Below, in pieces: positions 35,501 to 48,100 of a stretch of 64,000 nucleotides of DNA. The notes under the pieces are model-generated. The model was not told the DNA's origin and did not search any database. It saw nothing but the letters and a program-made list of their open reading frames with translations. A program made the translations under genes and the position numbers. The DNA is from Taenia hydatigena (Eukaryota > Platyhelminthes > Cestoda > Cyclophyllidea > Taeniidae): the NCBI GenBank assembly GCA_036345935.2, contig JADWOT020000002.1, positions 19,248,342 to 19,312,341 on the forward strand, read 5' to 3'. Every line of letters begins with the position of its first letter. Position 1 is the stretch's first letter.

Positions 35501-36733
35501 AAATATAAGCAAACACCTTGTTTATGTGATATGGCGCTCCCAAAGGCAGGAAGTCCTTACATTCGACGCGTTTCGCTTTGTGTTTATAAGTTAAGTGTGT
35601 CGAATTTTTCTCTAATCATCGAGCTGGGAAAGCAAACGAAGTAATACTTGTACCTTCATGCACACGCTATGCAACTGAAGATTCATTCACACTTCTAATA
35701 GGTTGTTAGGCTTTTAAAATAACACTGATCCGTAATCTATTCCACTGACATAATTACTCTGCATGGATCGGAGTCGATTCGATCGTGCAGATGGATGGAA
35801 GTATAGACGGCGCCAATGAACATTCGCCTAAGGCGATCGTCATTCCATTAGTTCATTATGCATACTAGAGCCAATGAAAGGCTTCAATGCAGCCGAGTTA
35901 CGTGTTTGTTCGACATTCCGTATTCAAGTCACATTTTCGTCATGCGGTCGTCATCAGCGCGTCAGCACGATTGACTCGCTGAGCAAGTCAAAGTCCACGT
36001 CAATCAAAATACTCAAGAATGAAAATAATCCGGGTTCGTGGTCCCATTTTCTACACCACATCTCAACTTTTACTTAAATTTGTGCTTTTAATTTTGTGCC
36101 AACTTTATAATCCTAGTAACCACTAAGCATACTGATATTGTTCTTGTGGTAGAGACTGATTACAGTATCCAAGTCATTCGATGCAAAGCAAAAGTCGCTG
36201 CAAATGATGCAATTCATTGATGGTGATAGCATTGCGTTTACCAAACAAAGAGTGGGATTGTGAACATTGTGTCACCTGCCAGATGTTTTATGCGCTTGAT
36301 GAAGTGAAGCGAAAATCTCTTCAACATCTGCAACAAATGCTTCCACACATGCATTAATTTGCCCAACATCAATTCCCTCGTCGAGTTTTAGCATTGAATA
36401 ACAGGCAAACATATTTGCTAGAGGAGGAGTGGGTTCACTAGCACACTTAGGTGTCTAAACATACAATATTGAGAAACCGTTTCGCCAATAGCAGCTATGA
36501 CTCCATTTGGACAGTAGATCTTAACGTTATAAACAGATTCCATGGGACATAAACACGTGCTTGATCCACGTTCTGTGATTTAAGCCACTGTCGGCATACG
36601 ATAGCCTTCGGCGCCCTTGCGCTAGAGACCACATAGGCATTCAAATAAATTATTATCGTGAACACACGGAAATAGTACCCTGACAGCTGTACAGGCACAT
36701 CTTCACAGCCACACAAAGCTGCAATACATGGCG

Positions 36734-36740
36734 TATAAAA
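36734..36740 (+). promoter_or_regulatory. TATA box of the arginase-like gene
   Basis: TATAAAA lies 43 bases before the ATG at 36783, a spacing like that in the VAL genes. Confidence 0.6.
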
Positions 36741-36782
36741 GGTGCTTATAACCCACACTGACAAAATTTACGCTTTTGCGTC

Positions 36783-38630
36783 ATGGGTAAGAGTTCTGGA
36801 AATCACGTCTCTTCTCTCAGAGTATTGTGGCAGCAGCTATTTACAAGGGTCAACCAAAGGGTGGGGTTCAGAATAGACCTAGGTACATCTTGAATTGTGG
36901 TCTCAAAGTGCTTTTGAGGAAATTGGGTAAATTACCTGCTAGCTTGACTTTACATCTCCCCCAAATTTCTAGCTCACTCTTGCAGAGCAATCAACGCTCT
37001 TCCTCATTAATATGATTTGTCTAAATTCTCATTGCTTATGTGTTTCTGCTATTTTGTTGCCCAATGCTAGGTGCCAAGGTAAATGACTGTGGAGAAGTCA
37101 CGCAGCCGAAGGACAGTGAAGTGGATGTTATTTTGAATTGCGAGAACCAGCGAGCACTGGTGAAAACCATTTTAGAGCTGACAAAGTGCGTCGCCAATAG
37201 TGTGGAGGAGAACGACATAACACTCATACTGGGCGGTGACCACAGCATCGGGATCGGGTCAATTGCGGGTCACTTGAAGATCTTCCCCAACTCTTTTGCT
37301 GTCTGGGTTGACGCACACGCTGACATCAATACTCCCAGCAGCTCTACTTCTCGTCACACTCACGGCATGCCCCTCTCCTTCCTTCTCAACGAAACCAGCA
37401 AACTCATTTCGCAAACTCAAGGCTTTGAAACCATCAAACCAGTGTAGGTCTGACCTCCTTGCATTACTTACAATTGCTTACCCGAATGACGCTCACTCAC
37501 CCTATGCATATTGCAGTCTTGAAGCCAATCGACTACTCTACGTCGGACTTCGGGATGTCGATACGCCGGAGCTGTAAGTTTGGCCTTTAAGCCAATCAAA
37601 TGGAGGAAGGACAAGCTCACAATTTACTTCTTGCTTTAGAAGGTTCATAAGGGGTCACAATATTCCGTATTTTGATATGGACGATGTGCGAAGGATTGGC
37701 ATTGAGAGTGTCATGGCGATAACTCTCAAGATCATAATGCGGTTTTGGTGAGTGATTGTTGAAAGATATGCATTTAGGAGAGGATGGGTAACTAAGACAT
37801 TAATTTAGGAAACATGTTCGTTTGACAGTTTTAACCGTCTAATCCACCTGGGCTCCGACATTGACGGGTTGGATCCGAAGTACGCTCCCAGCACATGAAC
37901 CCCCGGTCCTGGTGGTCTCTCGTTGGACGAGGGCAAGTACATTTGCAAGACTCTTGGTCAGACAGGTGGGCTAGCAGTTTCGACTGTTATGGTTATGCCT
38001 TAACTGCATTGACAACAGCTACCTTTCCTCGACTAGGAACAAACATATCAGAGCAGCCGCTTGTGATACTACTGCAAGAGAAACACCTACATGCTGGAAC
38101 AGAAGCACATATTTGTGGAATCCTGTTGGCGACATTTGCTTGACTAAAACAAAGATATCACAGCAGCTGCATATGATAGCACTGCAAGAGAAGCACCTAC
38201 ACGCTGGAACGAATGCACATATTTAAAGAATCCTGTTGATTATTTTTCCTGTGAAACAGCAAACCAACATTATAAGCTCATTATTCTGAAGGTTTCATTG
38301 GGCTGTGGATTTCATCTAGTGGCGCGAACAAGTAGCATAAGTAATTCGAGGCAGTGTGGCGATGGGCTGAACCTGTAGCGTTACCGGAGTACTTTGTGAC
38401 ACATTCACTGCAGCACACGTAAAGAATGGGGGCTGCAAAGATACTCATCGGGTCTTTATGCATTTTCTTTACATCAAAGTGAGGATGAAACGATTTTACT
38501 CTGCTGTCTAGGTCTGCTGAAGTCGATGGTGGTGACAGAGGTCAACAGGTCGCTTGGTTTAGCTGAAGATGCAAAGACCACTTTGAATTCCGCCCTTGAG
38601 ATAATCAAAAGCGCTCTGCTTTTGGACTAG
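36783..38630 (+). pseudogene. Arginase-like gene, probable pseudogene (seven exons)
   Basis: Coding exons 36821-36926, 37071-37443, 37517-37573, 37640-37747, 37829-37965 and 38512-38630 join in one frame to about 299 codons, close to the family length of about 320. Exon 1 is uncertain: ATG at 36783 is followed either by a 34-base GT-AG intron that does not give the right phase, or by read-through needing one extra base. Arginase hydrolyses arginine to ornithine and urea using two manganese ions. Kept motifs are KGQPKGGV, GGDHS, VDAHADINTP and DIDGLDP, so most metal ligands remain. Against function: TGA in exon 6 at 37895-37897, in place of Gly of the STGTP motif; SRH instead of the substrate-binding SGN; and a degraded GLDIMEVNP region (MVVTEVN). 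All other introns have good GT-AG ends. The pattern fits a recently disabled paralog. Confidence 0.82.
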
Positions 38631-38707
38631 AGACACATCCACTATCAGCTGACTCGCCCACAGCAACCTCAAAAATCCACATCTGAGTACAATTTCTCTC
38701 TTGCTCT

Positions 38708-38713
38708 AATAAA
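38708..38713 (+). terminator. Polyadenylation signal of the arginase-like gene
   Basis: AATAAA lies about 80 bases after the TAG at 38628-38630. Confidence 0.6.
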
Positions 38714-38719
38714 TGCCTA

Positions 38720-40235
38720 TATTTGGAGTTTGCTGTTCTCGAAAAGTGCGTACGATGTGTGATGTTAATCACATGCGCACGTAGGCGAGAAAAAATTTAT
38801 AATTAGAAGTTGTACTAGAAATTATAGGGTAACCAAAACTTGCGGATCTACAGTTTGCAGCCATAACTATGGACGATCTACTTGATTTGAGTCTATCTGT
38901 CGGCGCTGAGACAAAAAGCAAATGGCTCGTCAGTAACGTGTTGTTCGATATGACAGGCTCCACGGAGTAACTCAGAAAGGGCTGCATAAGTTTCATCTCC
39001 AATTGAATATGCATAGAATTTTTTTCAATGTTGTAGCACAAAGAAGTCAAGACTAAAGAACTCTGGCTCCTTTGCTGCGACCGATTTTGTTGACCAATAA
39101 ATGCTGCTAATTGTTTGAGTGTAGCTCGCACATTTGAAGCAGCATCATACACTCCAGTGCACTTTTATGCAAATTATTAACGCTTGCTGATACTTTTGCT
39201 GCTCAGAACGCATTCAGCAAAGGTGTGTATTGTTACTTGAAGGCGCATTTATTACGATAGTGGGCTCTTGTGGCTACTGGTAATATATGAGGCAACAAAA
39301 CAACATTACTAACAATTCATAAGTAGGCATGAATTCTTAGGCAGCAGCAAAACTTCCAAGACGACGTGTCAGTGCTTCGATTCACATGTTCGACTAAATT
39401 ATGCCTCAGCAAATATGAATTTGTTCTATCCTAACGTCCTGAGAGAATCCACATGTGCTACAAGAAATGTAGACTTAGGCGTTCGACATTCAATAGCAGT
39501 AAACTCTTGATGCTATTGTCACTCAACACTCCTACTTAAAAGTCACCAATTGGAATAAGCCGTTTGTTATTCAGCACAATCAAATGCTTCTTAGAAATCA
39601 TAGATGGTCTGCAAAGCAAGCGTTTGCTTGTATTATGGAACATGCCTCCTGATTAACAAAACATTAAATTGCACAGGAAAGAAGGAAAGTAAGCGCATGT
39701 GGCTTATACATTTTAGCACTGTACTGACGCATCAGGCAGACTAATATTTGTAAGTGTGTTCAATGGGGAAGGTCTTAGTAAACGTAAATCATCTCTCGTG
39801 CGGGCGCGTAGGTGTCAATGGTATGACGAAATAGTGTCACCACGCAATGTAAACTAAATGTCCGTTTTGGTGATGGAATGCTATGAAAACAGGAGGCTTC
39901 TAAGCCTGACAAATGCGACTAATTATTTTGTGCAGGCAAAGTGTAACAAACTCAAACATTATGCTCACACGAACAAACAAAATTAATAACAATGGTCGTA
40001 CATGTGCGCTGTGCGGCTGAATATTCAATTTTAATACCCACCAGCTTCATAGGCTTCTAAAATGTCGTTGATATTAGACATTATTCCACAGATAAGTTGA
40101 CAAATACAAAAATGCAGTTTAGTGGTAAATTATGCAGTGGCTATTATTTATACTGAAATTATAGGCTGTTATAATGCTTCAAAATCAGTGGTTCCCCTTC
40201 AAGCGTTAAGCAACGTTAAAACTCATGTCAGGTGG
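38720..40235. other. Region without a recognised gene
   Basis: A 127-codon minus frame (38769-39152) shows no known motif. No repeat partner was found by eye. Confidence 0.45.
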
Positions 40236-40237
40236 TA

Positions 40238-40905
40238 CCACGGTCGCTTGGCTATTATGTCCAGTTAAACTGTGTTCAAATGTTAGCTGCATTTTGTCTC
40301 ACAGTCTCTAATGCTGAGTAGAATAAGAATAGCACATCAAGTTTTATGCACTTTGATTGCTCTGCTGCTGCTGTCGCCGCCAGCAGCGTCGGCTTTTGTA
40401 CGCTGCCAATTGTTTGAAAACCTATTAAAATGCACCTCTTATGCACACCCGTAAGGGTCCGATAAAATTTCCACTTTTTGCAGTAGGACCAGGAGTCTTA
40501 GCGTAAGCTGCGATTATTCGTTAAGAGCTTATTAGCGTCTGAATTCTCGCTGATGTCAGCAGAGATCAAAAATGGGGCCCTGCCACATAACGGCCTATGA
40601 GCTATAAGTAGATGCACAATTTTGAACAACATGTAGACTTCCATTGAGTTCACTTATTCGCCGATGTCACAAGCAGTTATTTAAACTCCTTTTTGAGTCT
40701 TGCTTTCTTAGTTAACCTTCTCATCGAAAATGCACCGTAGGCAAAGCGCAAACAAGAATGTGCAGTGGATTTGCTTGTTCGTAGGCAAAAATTTTAATGT
40801 TAATATAGCGTGTGATGGTAAGAATTACTTTTGTACTTTTGCTATCACCTGGGTAGTTTACTTAAATTCTACTTAATTAGGTGACTACAAATGTTTAGAC
40901 ATTAT
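40238..40905 (-). repeat. Right copy of the inverted repeat flanking the arginase-like gene
   Basis: Inverted diverged copy of 34390-35105. The trinucleotide run near 40365-40380 (CTGCTGCTG) is the complement of the CAG run in the left copy. It ends close to the start of the VAL-array block of unit E at about 40930. Confidence 0.75.
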
Positions 40906-40929
40906 TTGTCTTGATAGTTATGGAAAAAG

Positions 40930-41880
40930 AAGTTTCGCCTAGGTGCTATGAGGCGTCTGGTGAGCACTTGCTATGACCTGCAAACAAATGGTGCGTTCCA
41001 CGCGCACCATGTGATGGCAAGCGTGGGTGACTGACCAATGGGAAAGGTGCGAAATCTTTTGAGCACCTCTGTCGGTTGTGGGTGAACAAACGGTGGCACT
41101 GTTCCTAGTGTAATCGGCTTATTTTCCACTTTGTCAAAAGCGATGAATAATTGAAGGAGTTGTTGATTATCAGCAGATATACGATGGTAGATTTGGCTTT
41201 CAATAGCCACTGTTAAATACCGTCGTGCTGGATTAACTATGCAAGTCTAGGAAAGTCCACATTCGTGGCAATTATTGACAACGTGCTCACTCTGACTTGA
41301 TATACACCTAAAAGGACTGCGTGACACATGACTGCTGCTGCAAAATCATCGCTGTGAATTCTCCTTGCCAGACTGAGGTCATCACCGCAAAACAATGTTT
41401 CCGTTGCTCTCTGTTGGTATGGTGGACTCCCTATACTCCTCTCACATTTCTATTAACAAGACATTAGTAAGTTACAAAGTTCTGAAGCCATGAAATTTTG
41501 AGTTTTAGCTGCTGACGTCATTGCTTTTGTTTCATGACGATGTCGTCCACCGAACAACGTGCTTTTCCATGAAAGCCTTGCCACTACTTCCACAATTTCA
41601 TGCAACATCAGCATTCGCACATTTGTAGAAGTCACAAAGTCATGGCTGCTATTCTTTTAATAATTCATGTAAAGCCACGTGGATTAATGAATATCGTTTG
41701 TTGGAAGAGACGAAGCTCAAAACTAATGGCTTCATGCAATTAACAGAGTGGCATGATTTTATGTCTGCTTCACATATTGCATGGCACAGCTTCACTTTGG
41801 TTATTGACGTATACCGCTCAACCCCCTTCCACGTGCATCGTCTACGTTTGTATGCTCAAAGCTGAAGCCGACATTTTACA
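40930..41880 (+). repeat. Truncated X and intermediate blocks of unit E
   Basis: This corresponds to 2390-3360 of unit A in the same orientation (GCGTCTGGTGAGCA, GCAAGCGTGGGTG, GCACTCT, AAAGCCTTGCCA). Block Y is missing, and the sequence jumps directly to the promoter-proximal block at about 41885. Confidence 0.65.
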
Positions 41881-42246
41881 AGGGCTATCGCATGATGTTC
41901 GCACAGCCTTAATTTCACTGCAATCTGATCGTCTGCCACTGATTTGGTCTGCTGGAACAAGAACTGCGAGAAAGTCGCAAAACGTGACTGCAGTGCCCAT
42001 GGGTTACATGGTCAGGATCAGAGCACTTGAGTCCTTTCAATTCTGCCTACTCTACGCACCGTGATGGCACAAAGCCTGCTTTTGCATTCGAAATGTGAAA
42101 TGAAGGTAATTTTTGCGTTAGCAGATTTGCAATTCAAAGTCGGCTTGACCTGGACCATGAGTGACGGGATTATTTCAACCAATGTGATACCAAAGTCTGT
42201 TTTATTACACCACATCCAACCTTATCACTCCATGTCTTATTTCACG

Positions 42247-42254
42247 TATAAATA
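42247..42254 (+). promoter_or_regulatory. TATA box of pseudogene E
   Basis: TATAAATA in the shared TTTCACG context, 34 bases before the ATG at 42289. Confidence 0.65.
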
Positions 42255-42288
42255 GGCGAAATCGTCTGGCTCTCTTAGTCCCTTTGCC

Positions 42289-43190
42289 ATGATGATATGT
42301 GCGCGGAAAGGTGAGTTGTTATTTGCTTAGCATCACTCACCATCATCATCCTCAACTGTTGCTCTGCACACATTTTGCATTGTCAGGTCGCTTTGTGGTG
42401 TTCTTCAGACTCATCGCTGTCATCGCCATGGTGGGGTGTGAGCCACCCGCATTAGTTAAACAGGAACAACTTCTTGAGTCTCATCGGGAAGTTCGTGAAA
42501 GTGTACAGCCTCCTGCCACCAATATGCAACTAATCGGTCGACTGGACTTGTGTTGACAATATAGTCTGTACACGTGCAAATTTTCTTAGTGGCGACCCGT
42601 GGTGCCTGTTTTCATTTGTCTAGAAGTACTCTACGAACTTGCAGAATCTGGCAAATTATTGGGCCGAGATGCGCAGGTTTAAACCTTCCTTTCTATGGCC
42701 CTACCATAGAGCTCTACGAAATACCGCCATTATCAGTGGCCAAAAGCCATCCATTACTGAAGGCGTATGTGCCTGGAAGAATGAAGCCAAAAACTACAAT
42801 TGTCACAATAGCAGTTGCACAGGTCCCTGTAGTCACTATACAAAGGTGAGAAAATCGTGCGTGTGTGTGATATTGAATGGATTAGAAGGAGATGGGACGT
42901 CTTGTCATGCCTTTTTCTCTACCTGAACAGATGGTTCGGGTAACCATAAATGAGGTTGGCTGTGGATTACAGAATCCACAATACTTGATTGTGACCGATG
43001 GGAAGCCCCTCGATACGGGGGCCAGCGACCGTATGAGGAAGGAACCAGCTGCAGCAAGCGCCCTGAAGGGCGAATGTATTTCCGCAAACAATGCTTCGAA
43101 AACCGGAAAGGCCATCAAGTGTACTCGACACTGAACTTAAAGAATAGCAGGAAGGTAACTGTGCTGGTCTGTGTGGTCTAAAAGGACTAA
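42289..43190 (+). pseudogene. VAL (CAP/SCP-TAPS) pseudogene, copy E
   Basis: Exons 1 (42289-42310) and 2 (from 42387) encode a signal peptide and first CAP helix. The end of exon 2 and its donor have lost about 28-30 bases; the only GT there (GTCGAC) would shift the frame. Exon 3 (about 42625-42846) is fully open, with GVCAWKNEA and the SCTGPCSHYTK segment. Exon 4 (from 42930) has lost about 27 bases of the GCAMEQC region and its 3' end with the donor, so it runs into exon 5 remnants near 43030-43190 out of frame. AATAAA is at 43332-43337. Its best protein-level similarity is to copy B. Confidence 0.82.
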
Positions 43191-43379
43191 TCGCCCACCA
43201 ACTGTACTGGTTGTAGCCAAAACTATGTGCTGCAAATCAAATTCCATCAATGCAATCACTCTCACCACACCTTAAAGCTCTGCCATCTCTCCAGTATGTT
43301 TTATTTATTTTCCTTTCCTTCTCTTCGGCAGAATAAATGCACACGAACATACACTTATGTTGATGAATGCGGCTATGGG

Positions 43380-45175
43380 GAGATGGTGTGTGCGGCGTGT
43401 GGTGGAAAGGGCACCGTGTGGGGCGTAAAGTTGAAGGCAAGGCAAAGGGGGTGATGAGAAGCTGGCGATCTTAGAGATAGTGATGTGCGTGGTGAAGGAG
43501 GGGAATGGGATGTGTATGCCTCAAGAATAAAGGTGCACGAGCTGTAGAGACAGCGCCAACGTTAACTATTCGGCTCCATAGTGTAGCATGAAATGGGAGC
43601 ACATTGTAAATAGGCCCGATGTTCAAAACATGTCTGCTATGAAGAGCAGGAACTGGCTTAACTAATTGGTCGTCCGAGTGTAGCTAATGAACTTTGATGA
43701 ATTACATCCCATGTATTGTCGCGTTGGGATGTTGGCAGAGAGTAAAGCTTATCACATTTGGAAGGAGTTAGGTTGTCGGCTATCAATAAATGTGGTTGGA
43801 ACTAAACGATCGTGTAAGCAAGAGTGTTTTGAGTCGGTGTGCGTCTCACCTGACCTGACATCGAATGGAATGTCAGGACTCATACGGGTATGTACTGTCG
43901 AGGAAATAATAAGTGAAGGAACGTGACATGCCTACGTGAGGGAACGATAATGGGATCTGTTTATCATGATGGTCATGCCTGCAATAGGGAATGTTTAATT
44001 TTACCGAATTTCGTTTAACAAAACATTTGACCACAAATTTACCATTTACGTCTGGCCTGATGCATGCATGTAATGCAGGATGAAGGGATGGATAAAGTAA
44101 ATGGATGGCCGGTTGCAATGCAAATATTAGAATACGGGGATGCCTGAAAACTTGGAAACAACCTCCAAGCATCAAGTCGGTGTACATGTTTTCAAGCAGT
44201 TACAGAATTGATGAGATAAGGTGACAATTGTGTTCATTTGACTTGCTCAAGCATTAGGCTTGTTTTGATCTTTCGCACGTTTTATATTGACACATGATCT
44301 TGTGGTCTACGACTACGATCAACATTTCTGCCTTATTTAATTCGGATGTCTTTTGTGAGAATGTAGCTGACTGGCAAAGGAGCCCCACTGCAGTCAAAGA
44401 TGCAATCCGTTAGTCAAATGGTGAATGAGGTGCATCGCAAATGTGGTAACGAGATTCAGCCTATATCACAGTGGTTAAATTTGCGTTGGCTAAGTGACAT
44501 TTTAGTGTTTTTGTCACTAGCTTTCCATTTCACTGATGTCCCTTATGACTCAGACGATTCATTAAAGCAAGGTGTACTTCCACTTGCGTTTAACTGGGAT
44601 GTGCGAGTCAATGCATGGAAGAGTGGACGGATGAAGGCTGAAGAAATGGAACAGTCCCCGACTGAGTCATTGAATGCTGGAATGCATGGGCTTCAATTCT
44701 CCATCTCACTGCGTTTGCTTCATAACTCTGTTCTCACTTCTCTGTCGCTTAAAGAATAGTTTCCTTAAGGCAATAGGTGGAAAAACAGCCCAAATCTAGT
44801 CCTTAAGCAGCAGCTTGTTTTCATGACGCCGACAGAGGTCCTCCTATAGCCCCTTAGTAACATGCTATTGGTCCACCATTTTGTCAAAGACAATAAAACT
44901 GTCTCAAAGCAGTCAATGTTCTGACACATGGGTTAGCTACAAAGAAGACGGAGACGAGGAGGAGGATGATAACGATTATCTCACATAAAGTGTTCGATTA
45001 ACGCCAGTAGACATTGAATGTCTAATCTAGTTTTAATCATCGATAAGCTCATCCAGAATGTCATTCGCATTACTAATATGATTTATGTAAAAAACTTGCT
45101 TATTAGCAACCAAAGAGATAACCTGGTGGGATTTAATAATGTAAAATGATTACCTGCCATAGACTAATCACAAAT
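43380..45175 (+). repeat. 3' flank type F2 of copy E
   Basis: Direct diverged copy of 13120-14265 with an extra block of about 580 bases at 44214-44797. The tail from GCCGACAGAGGTCCTCCTA to CACAAATTTTG matches 13915-14262. Confidence 0.75.
44214..44797. other. Extra ~580-bp block in the E flank, absent from the B flank
   Basis: The homologous B sequence passes straight from GATATGAGGTGA to GAGCAGCTTG. No terminal inverted repeats or clear target duplication are seen. It encloses a plus-strand open frame of 119 codons (44400-44759) with a charged C-terminal half, of no family I recognise. It could be an insertion in E or a deletion in B. Confidence 0.5.
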
Positions 45176-45179
45176 TTTG

Positions 45180-48100
45180 CGCTGTCAAACCACGTTGATG
45201 CTCTTTTCGCACAAGCAAAGAAATTTGCAAAGGACTGACAGAGCGGTGTTCTTTTCATTGTTCTAGAAGTAAATGCAGTTGTTTGTAAATGTTGCAGTCG
45301 GAAGTCGGGACATCTTTTTGTAATTTGTTGAATTGACCTAAAACGGTGAGGTGAGGATGTTTCCATAAATAGGGTCAGATAAAAAACGCACTTCTTAAAT
45401 AACTCTACCGCCTCGAATTTACGGCGTAAATGTCTGTGGATCTGAGACAGTAGTTGGTGGATTCTTATTATGAAGGCACCAGTTTGCATCCAAACACTGT
45501 CAGGGAGGGATTCAACTCTGATTTAAGTCTAAAATGTTCCAGTGGATGCAGATAGAAATAGACTGAATCTTGATAACTTTATCGTGGCTAGATCTTTTAA
45601 TTACTTATTTTTAACGTTAATCAAGGAGGTAGATTCTCCATTCTTTAGAACTCACTGAAAAGTCACTCGACTAATATCGCTCTTCCATAACTCCTTTAAG
45701 AAAAGCTTAAAAAGGTGCCTCATCCTATGCCTTTGGTTACTTGTACGACAAACAAATTTGCGTTGCAGCGAATCTGCGTAGTGCTGCGAACAGTGATGCA
45801 TGTCTAGCACACGCGCATCATTTAAAGTGGAGAATTAAAATCAGAAATTAGTTGAGAGAGAAAATAAAGCTGAGGCATTGTGCTTAACACCATCGCAATG
45901 CTCGTGTCTTGCTGAAAATTAACACTATTTGTACACAAGACATGCATTCAGGTGTACCAAGTGGCATCTCCGTGGCCTAATATTTGGTCTCATGTTGAGA
46001 TGCGACCTCTGTGTAAATGAAGACGAGGAAAGGGTAGGTAAAGCGTGGCGTCCTCGTAACTGATGCATTCGACAGCAATGAATGATGTGCCTAACCAAAT
46101 CACGCTCTGTGGCAGTGAGTAGAGGTCAACGTCTGTCAAAGTGCCAATGTAATACTTTCTTCGTTTGATTGTCAATTTCGGGTCTGGCCAGGTGGGCTGA
46201 CCTCCAGCTCATGCCGGCAGTCTCTTCCCTCTGCATATTGAGCGTATACATTCTGCCTTAGTATTGTGCCTTCTCTCGCCTTCAAGGAAGCCTCGATACG
46301 CTACAACCATAACGCCGTAAACGCTACTACTGAGCAAATATTCAGCATCATGATACGCGCCTAATTCTCATCTCGATTGTCTACATTTGCATCAGTTTTT
46401 AAACTGACTAAGCGATTACGTAGTAATTCAACTGCGTCTGCAATTTGGTCACCAGGCTGATGTTTGGAGTGGCCAAAAATTGCAAAAGGGACAAATGGTA
46501 TCATCGGGTTGGGTAGCCTTAATCGAGATGACTCGTGGTTAGCTCAGCAGGATACGTATTCATTACAGAAGCCACCAAGTAAAGACCACTCGTAAACATA
46601 AACTCTGCACTAGAAAGATCAAGGGCAGCTTTAGTCGTGTGTTTCAATGCAGTGACGAAGCGTATTTTGTTACGACTGCCTGCGATTCAGTGGTGAGGAA
46701 GAAGGCTCCACTAATGCTTCGAATAGTAAGTGAGTAGTCACGAACAATCTCAAACCAACTTATTGTTAGCTTTGTTTTAAAAGTAGAGCTGGATGCTTTT
46801 AATGCAGAAGCAAGCAAAGTGCCTCAGAGCTTTTCTCTTTGACGCCAATTCTTAAAACAATTTTGTATTGCCCTCCAAGAAGTAAATCAGTAAGAGCTCA
46901 TTAACATTAATGCTTTCTCGAAATGCGCTAAAACGTGTACAGTGAACACGAATAGAAAGTGCTGTTTAAGTCTATCACTGTTAATCAGTATTGGGACTGT
47001 TTTCACCTTGCAGAGGCTTGGAGAGCGAGGCGTGGATTGTGTTGATGGTTGAGCGTCTAGTCGATGTCCAGTGAAATCGCAGTGCAGACGTAGTCGTAGA
47101 GCCTCATCAAATGTCTCATCCCGACTGGCCATGTAGAGGTGCATCTGGCTGACTGTGGCTTTTGACTTTGTTCACCATCTTCCTCTTCTCGCCTCCATTC
47201 CTGCTCTCATTAATCGTTGCATCACTGTACAATTTCACCTCCAAACATGAACGCGCTGCTTTCTACGCAGTTGAAAATATTTCCATAATTCACTCTGATA
47301 CAGGCAGGTTAGATTTTTCCTTTTTTGATTAAAATTTGCAATTTTATCAATCAGCGATTTCACGGATGCCATAATTTAGCTACTTAAAAGTACTTCCTTT
47401 TGGGACGCTAATTCCTTTTTTCTAATTTACAGTCAAAAGTGAAAAGAATGAAGTAGAATAGGCAGGATTTGCATGTGAGGGTTGTGAATGCCATCTTTCT
47501 GATCTCCGCTACTAACCGTCTAATTTGTCATCTTCATGGCCTTGAGGTTCGTGAACGTTTGGCTTGCAACTACTTGATTTCCTATTTGAAAGTTCTTTTT
47601 TACCATTCCATAAGCACTCGCCAGTGGTACTTCCTAATGTGGCGTGTTGTTTGGATAGTTTACTGGATCATTTCCACCAAAAGTCTTAGATTTGCACTAA
47701 ATGAGAGAGAGGAGTAGTACGAAGTGCCCAATTTCATCGGTACGCAGCAACTTAGAAAGAGTATTTGTGTTATGGTGTGCGTGAGTGTCTTCCCTGTTTA
47801 TAAGGTCTTACAGGATAAATGTGAGGAGGTGAATAAGAAAGCGGAGAGGCATAGAAGCATACACGATGACAGATGTTTATCCCGATCAAGTTATTCACAG
47901 CCCAAAAAATGAGAAAATTCTGTAATTGTTTGTTTACTTCGTTTTTACTGGTGGATATGCTGCCAATCGTCCTGTTGATTTTCGTTGTCATCGCATTGCT
48001 CTTTGGTAGTTACATTTTCGTCAGCCATGAGAAATGAATTCGATGACTTACTGGTTGTGGTTTCCATCCTATCATTCCTTTTGTTATTAAAAATTGGCAT

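Noticed and set aside
36783..36820. Short first exon plus 34-base intron for the arginase-like gene
   Set aside because: The splice gives the wrong phase for exon 2, so I left exon 1 as uncertain and did not assert it.
37895..37897. Selenocysteine reading of the TGA in the arginase-like gene
   Set aside because: The residue is a conserved Gly in the family, and other conserved residues are also lost; a nonsense mutation is simpler. I did not search the 3' region for a SECIS element.
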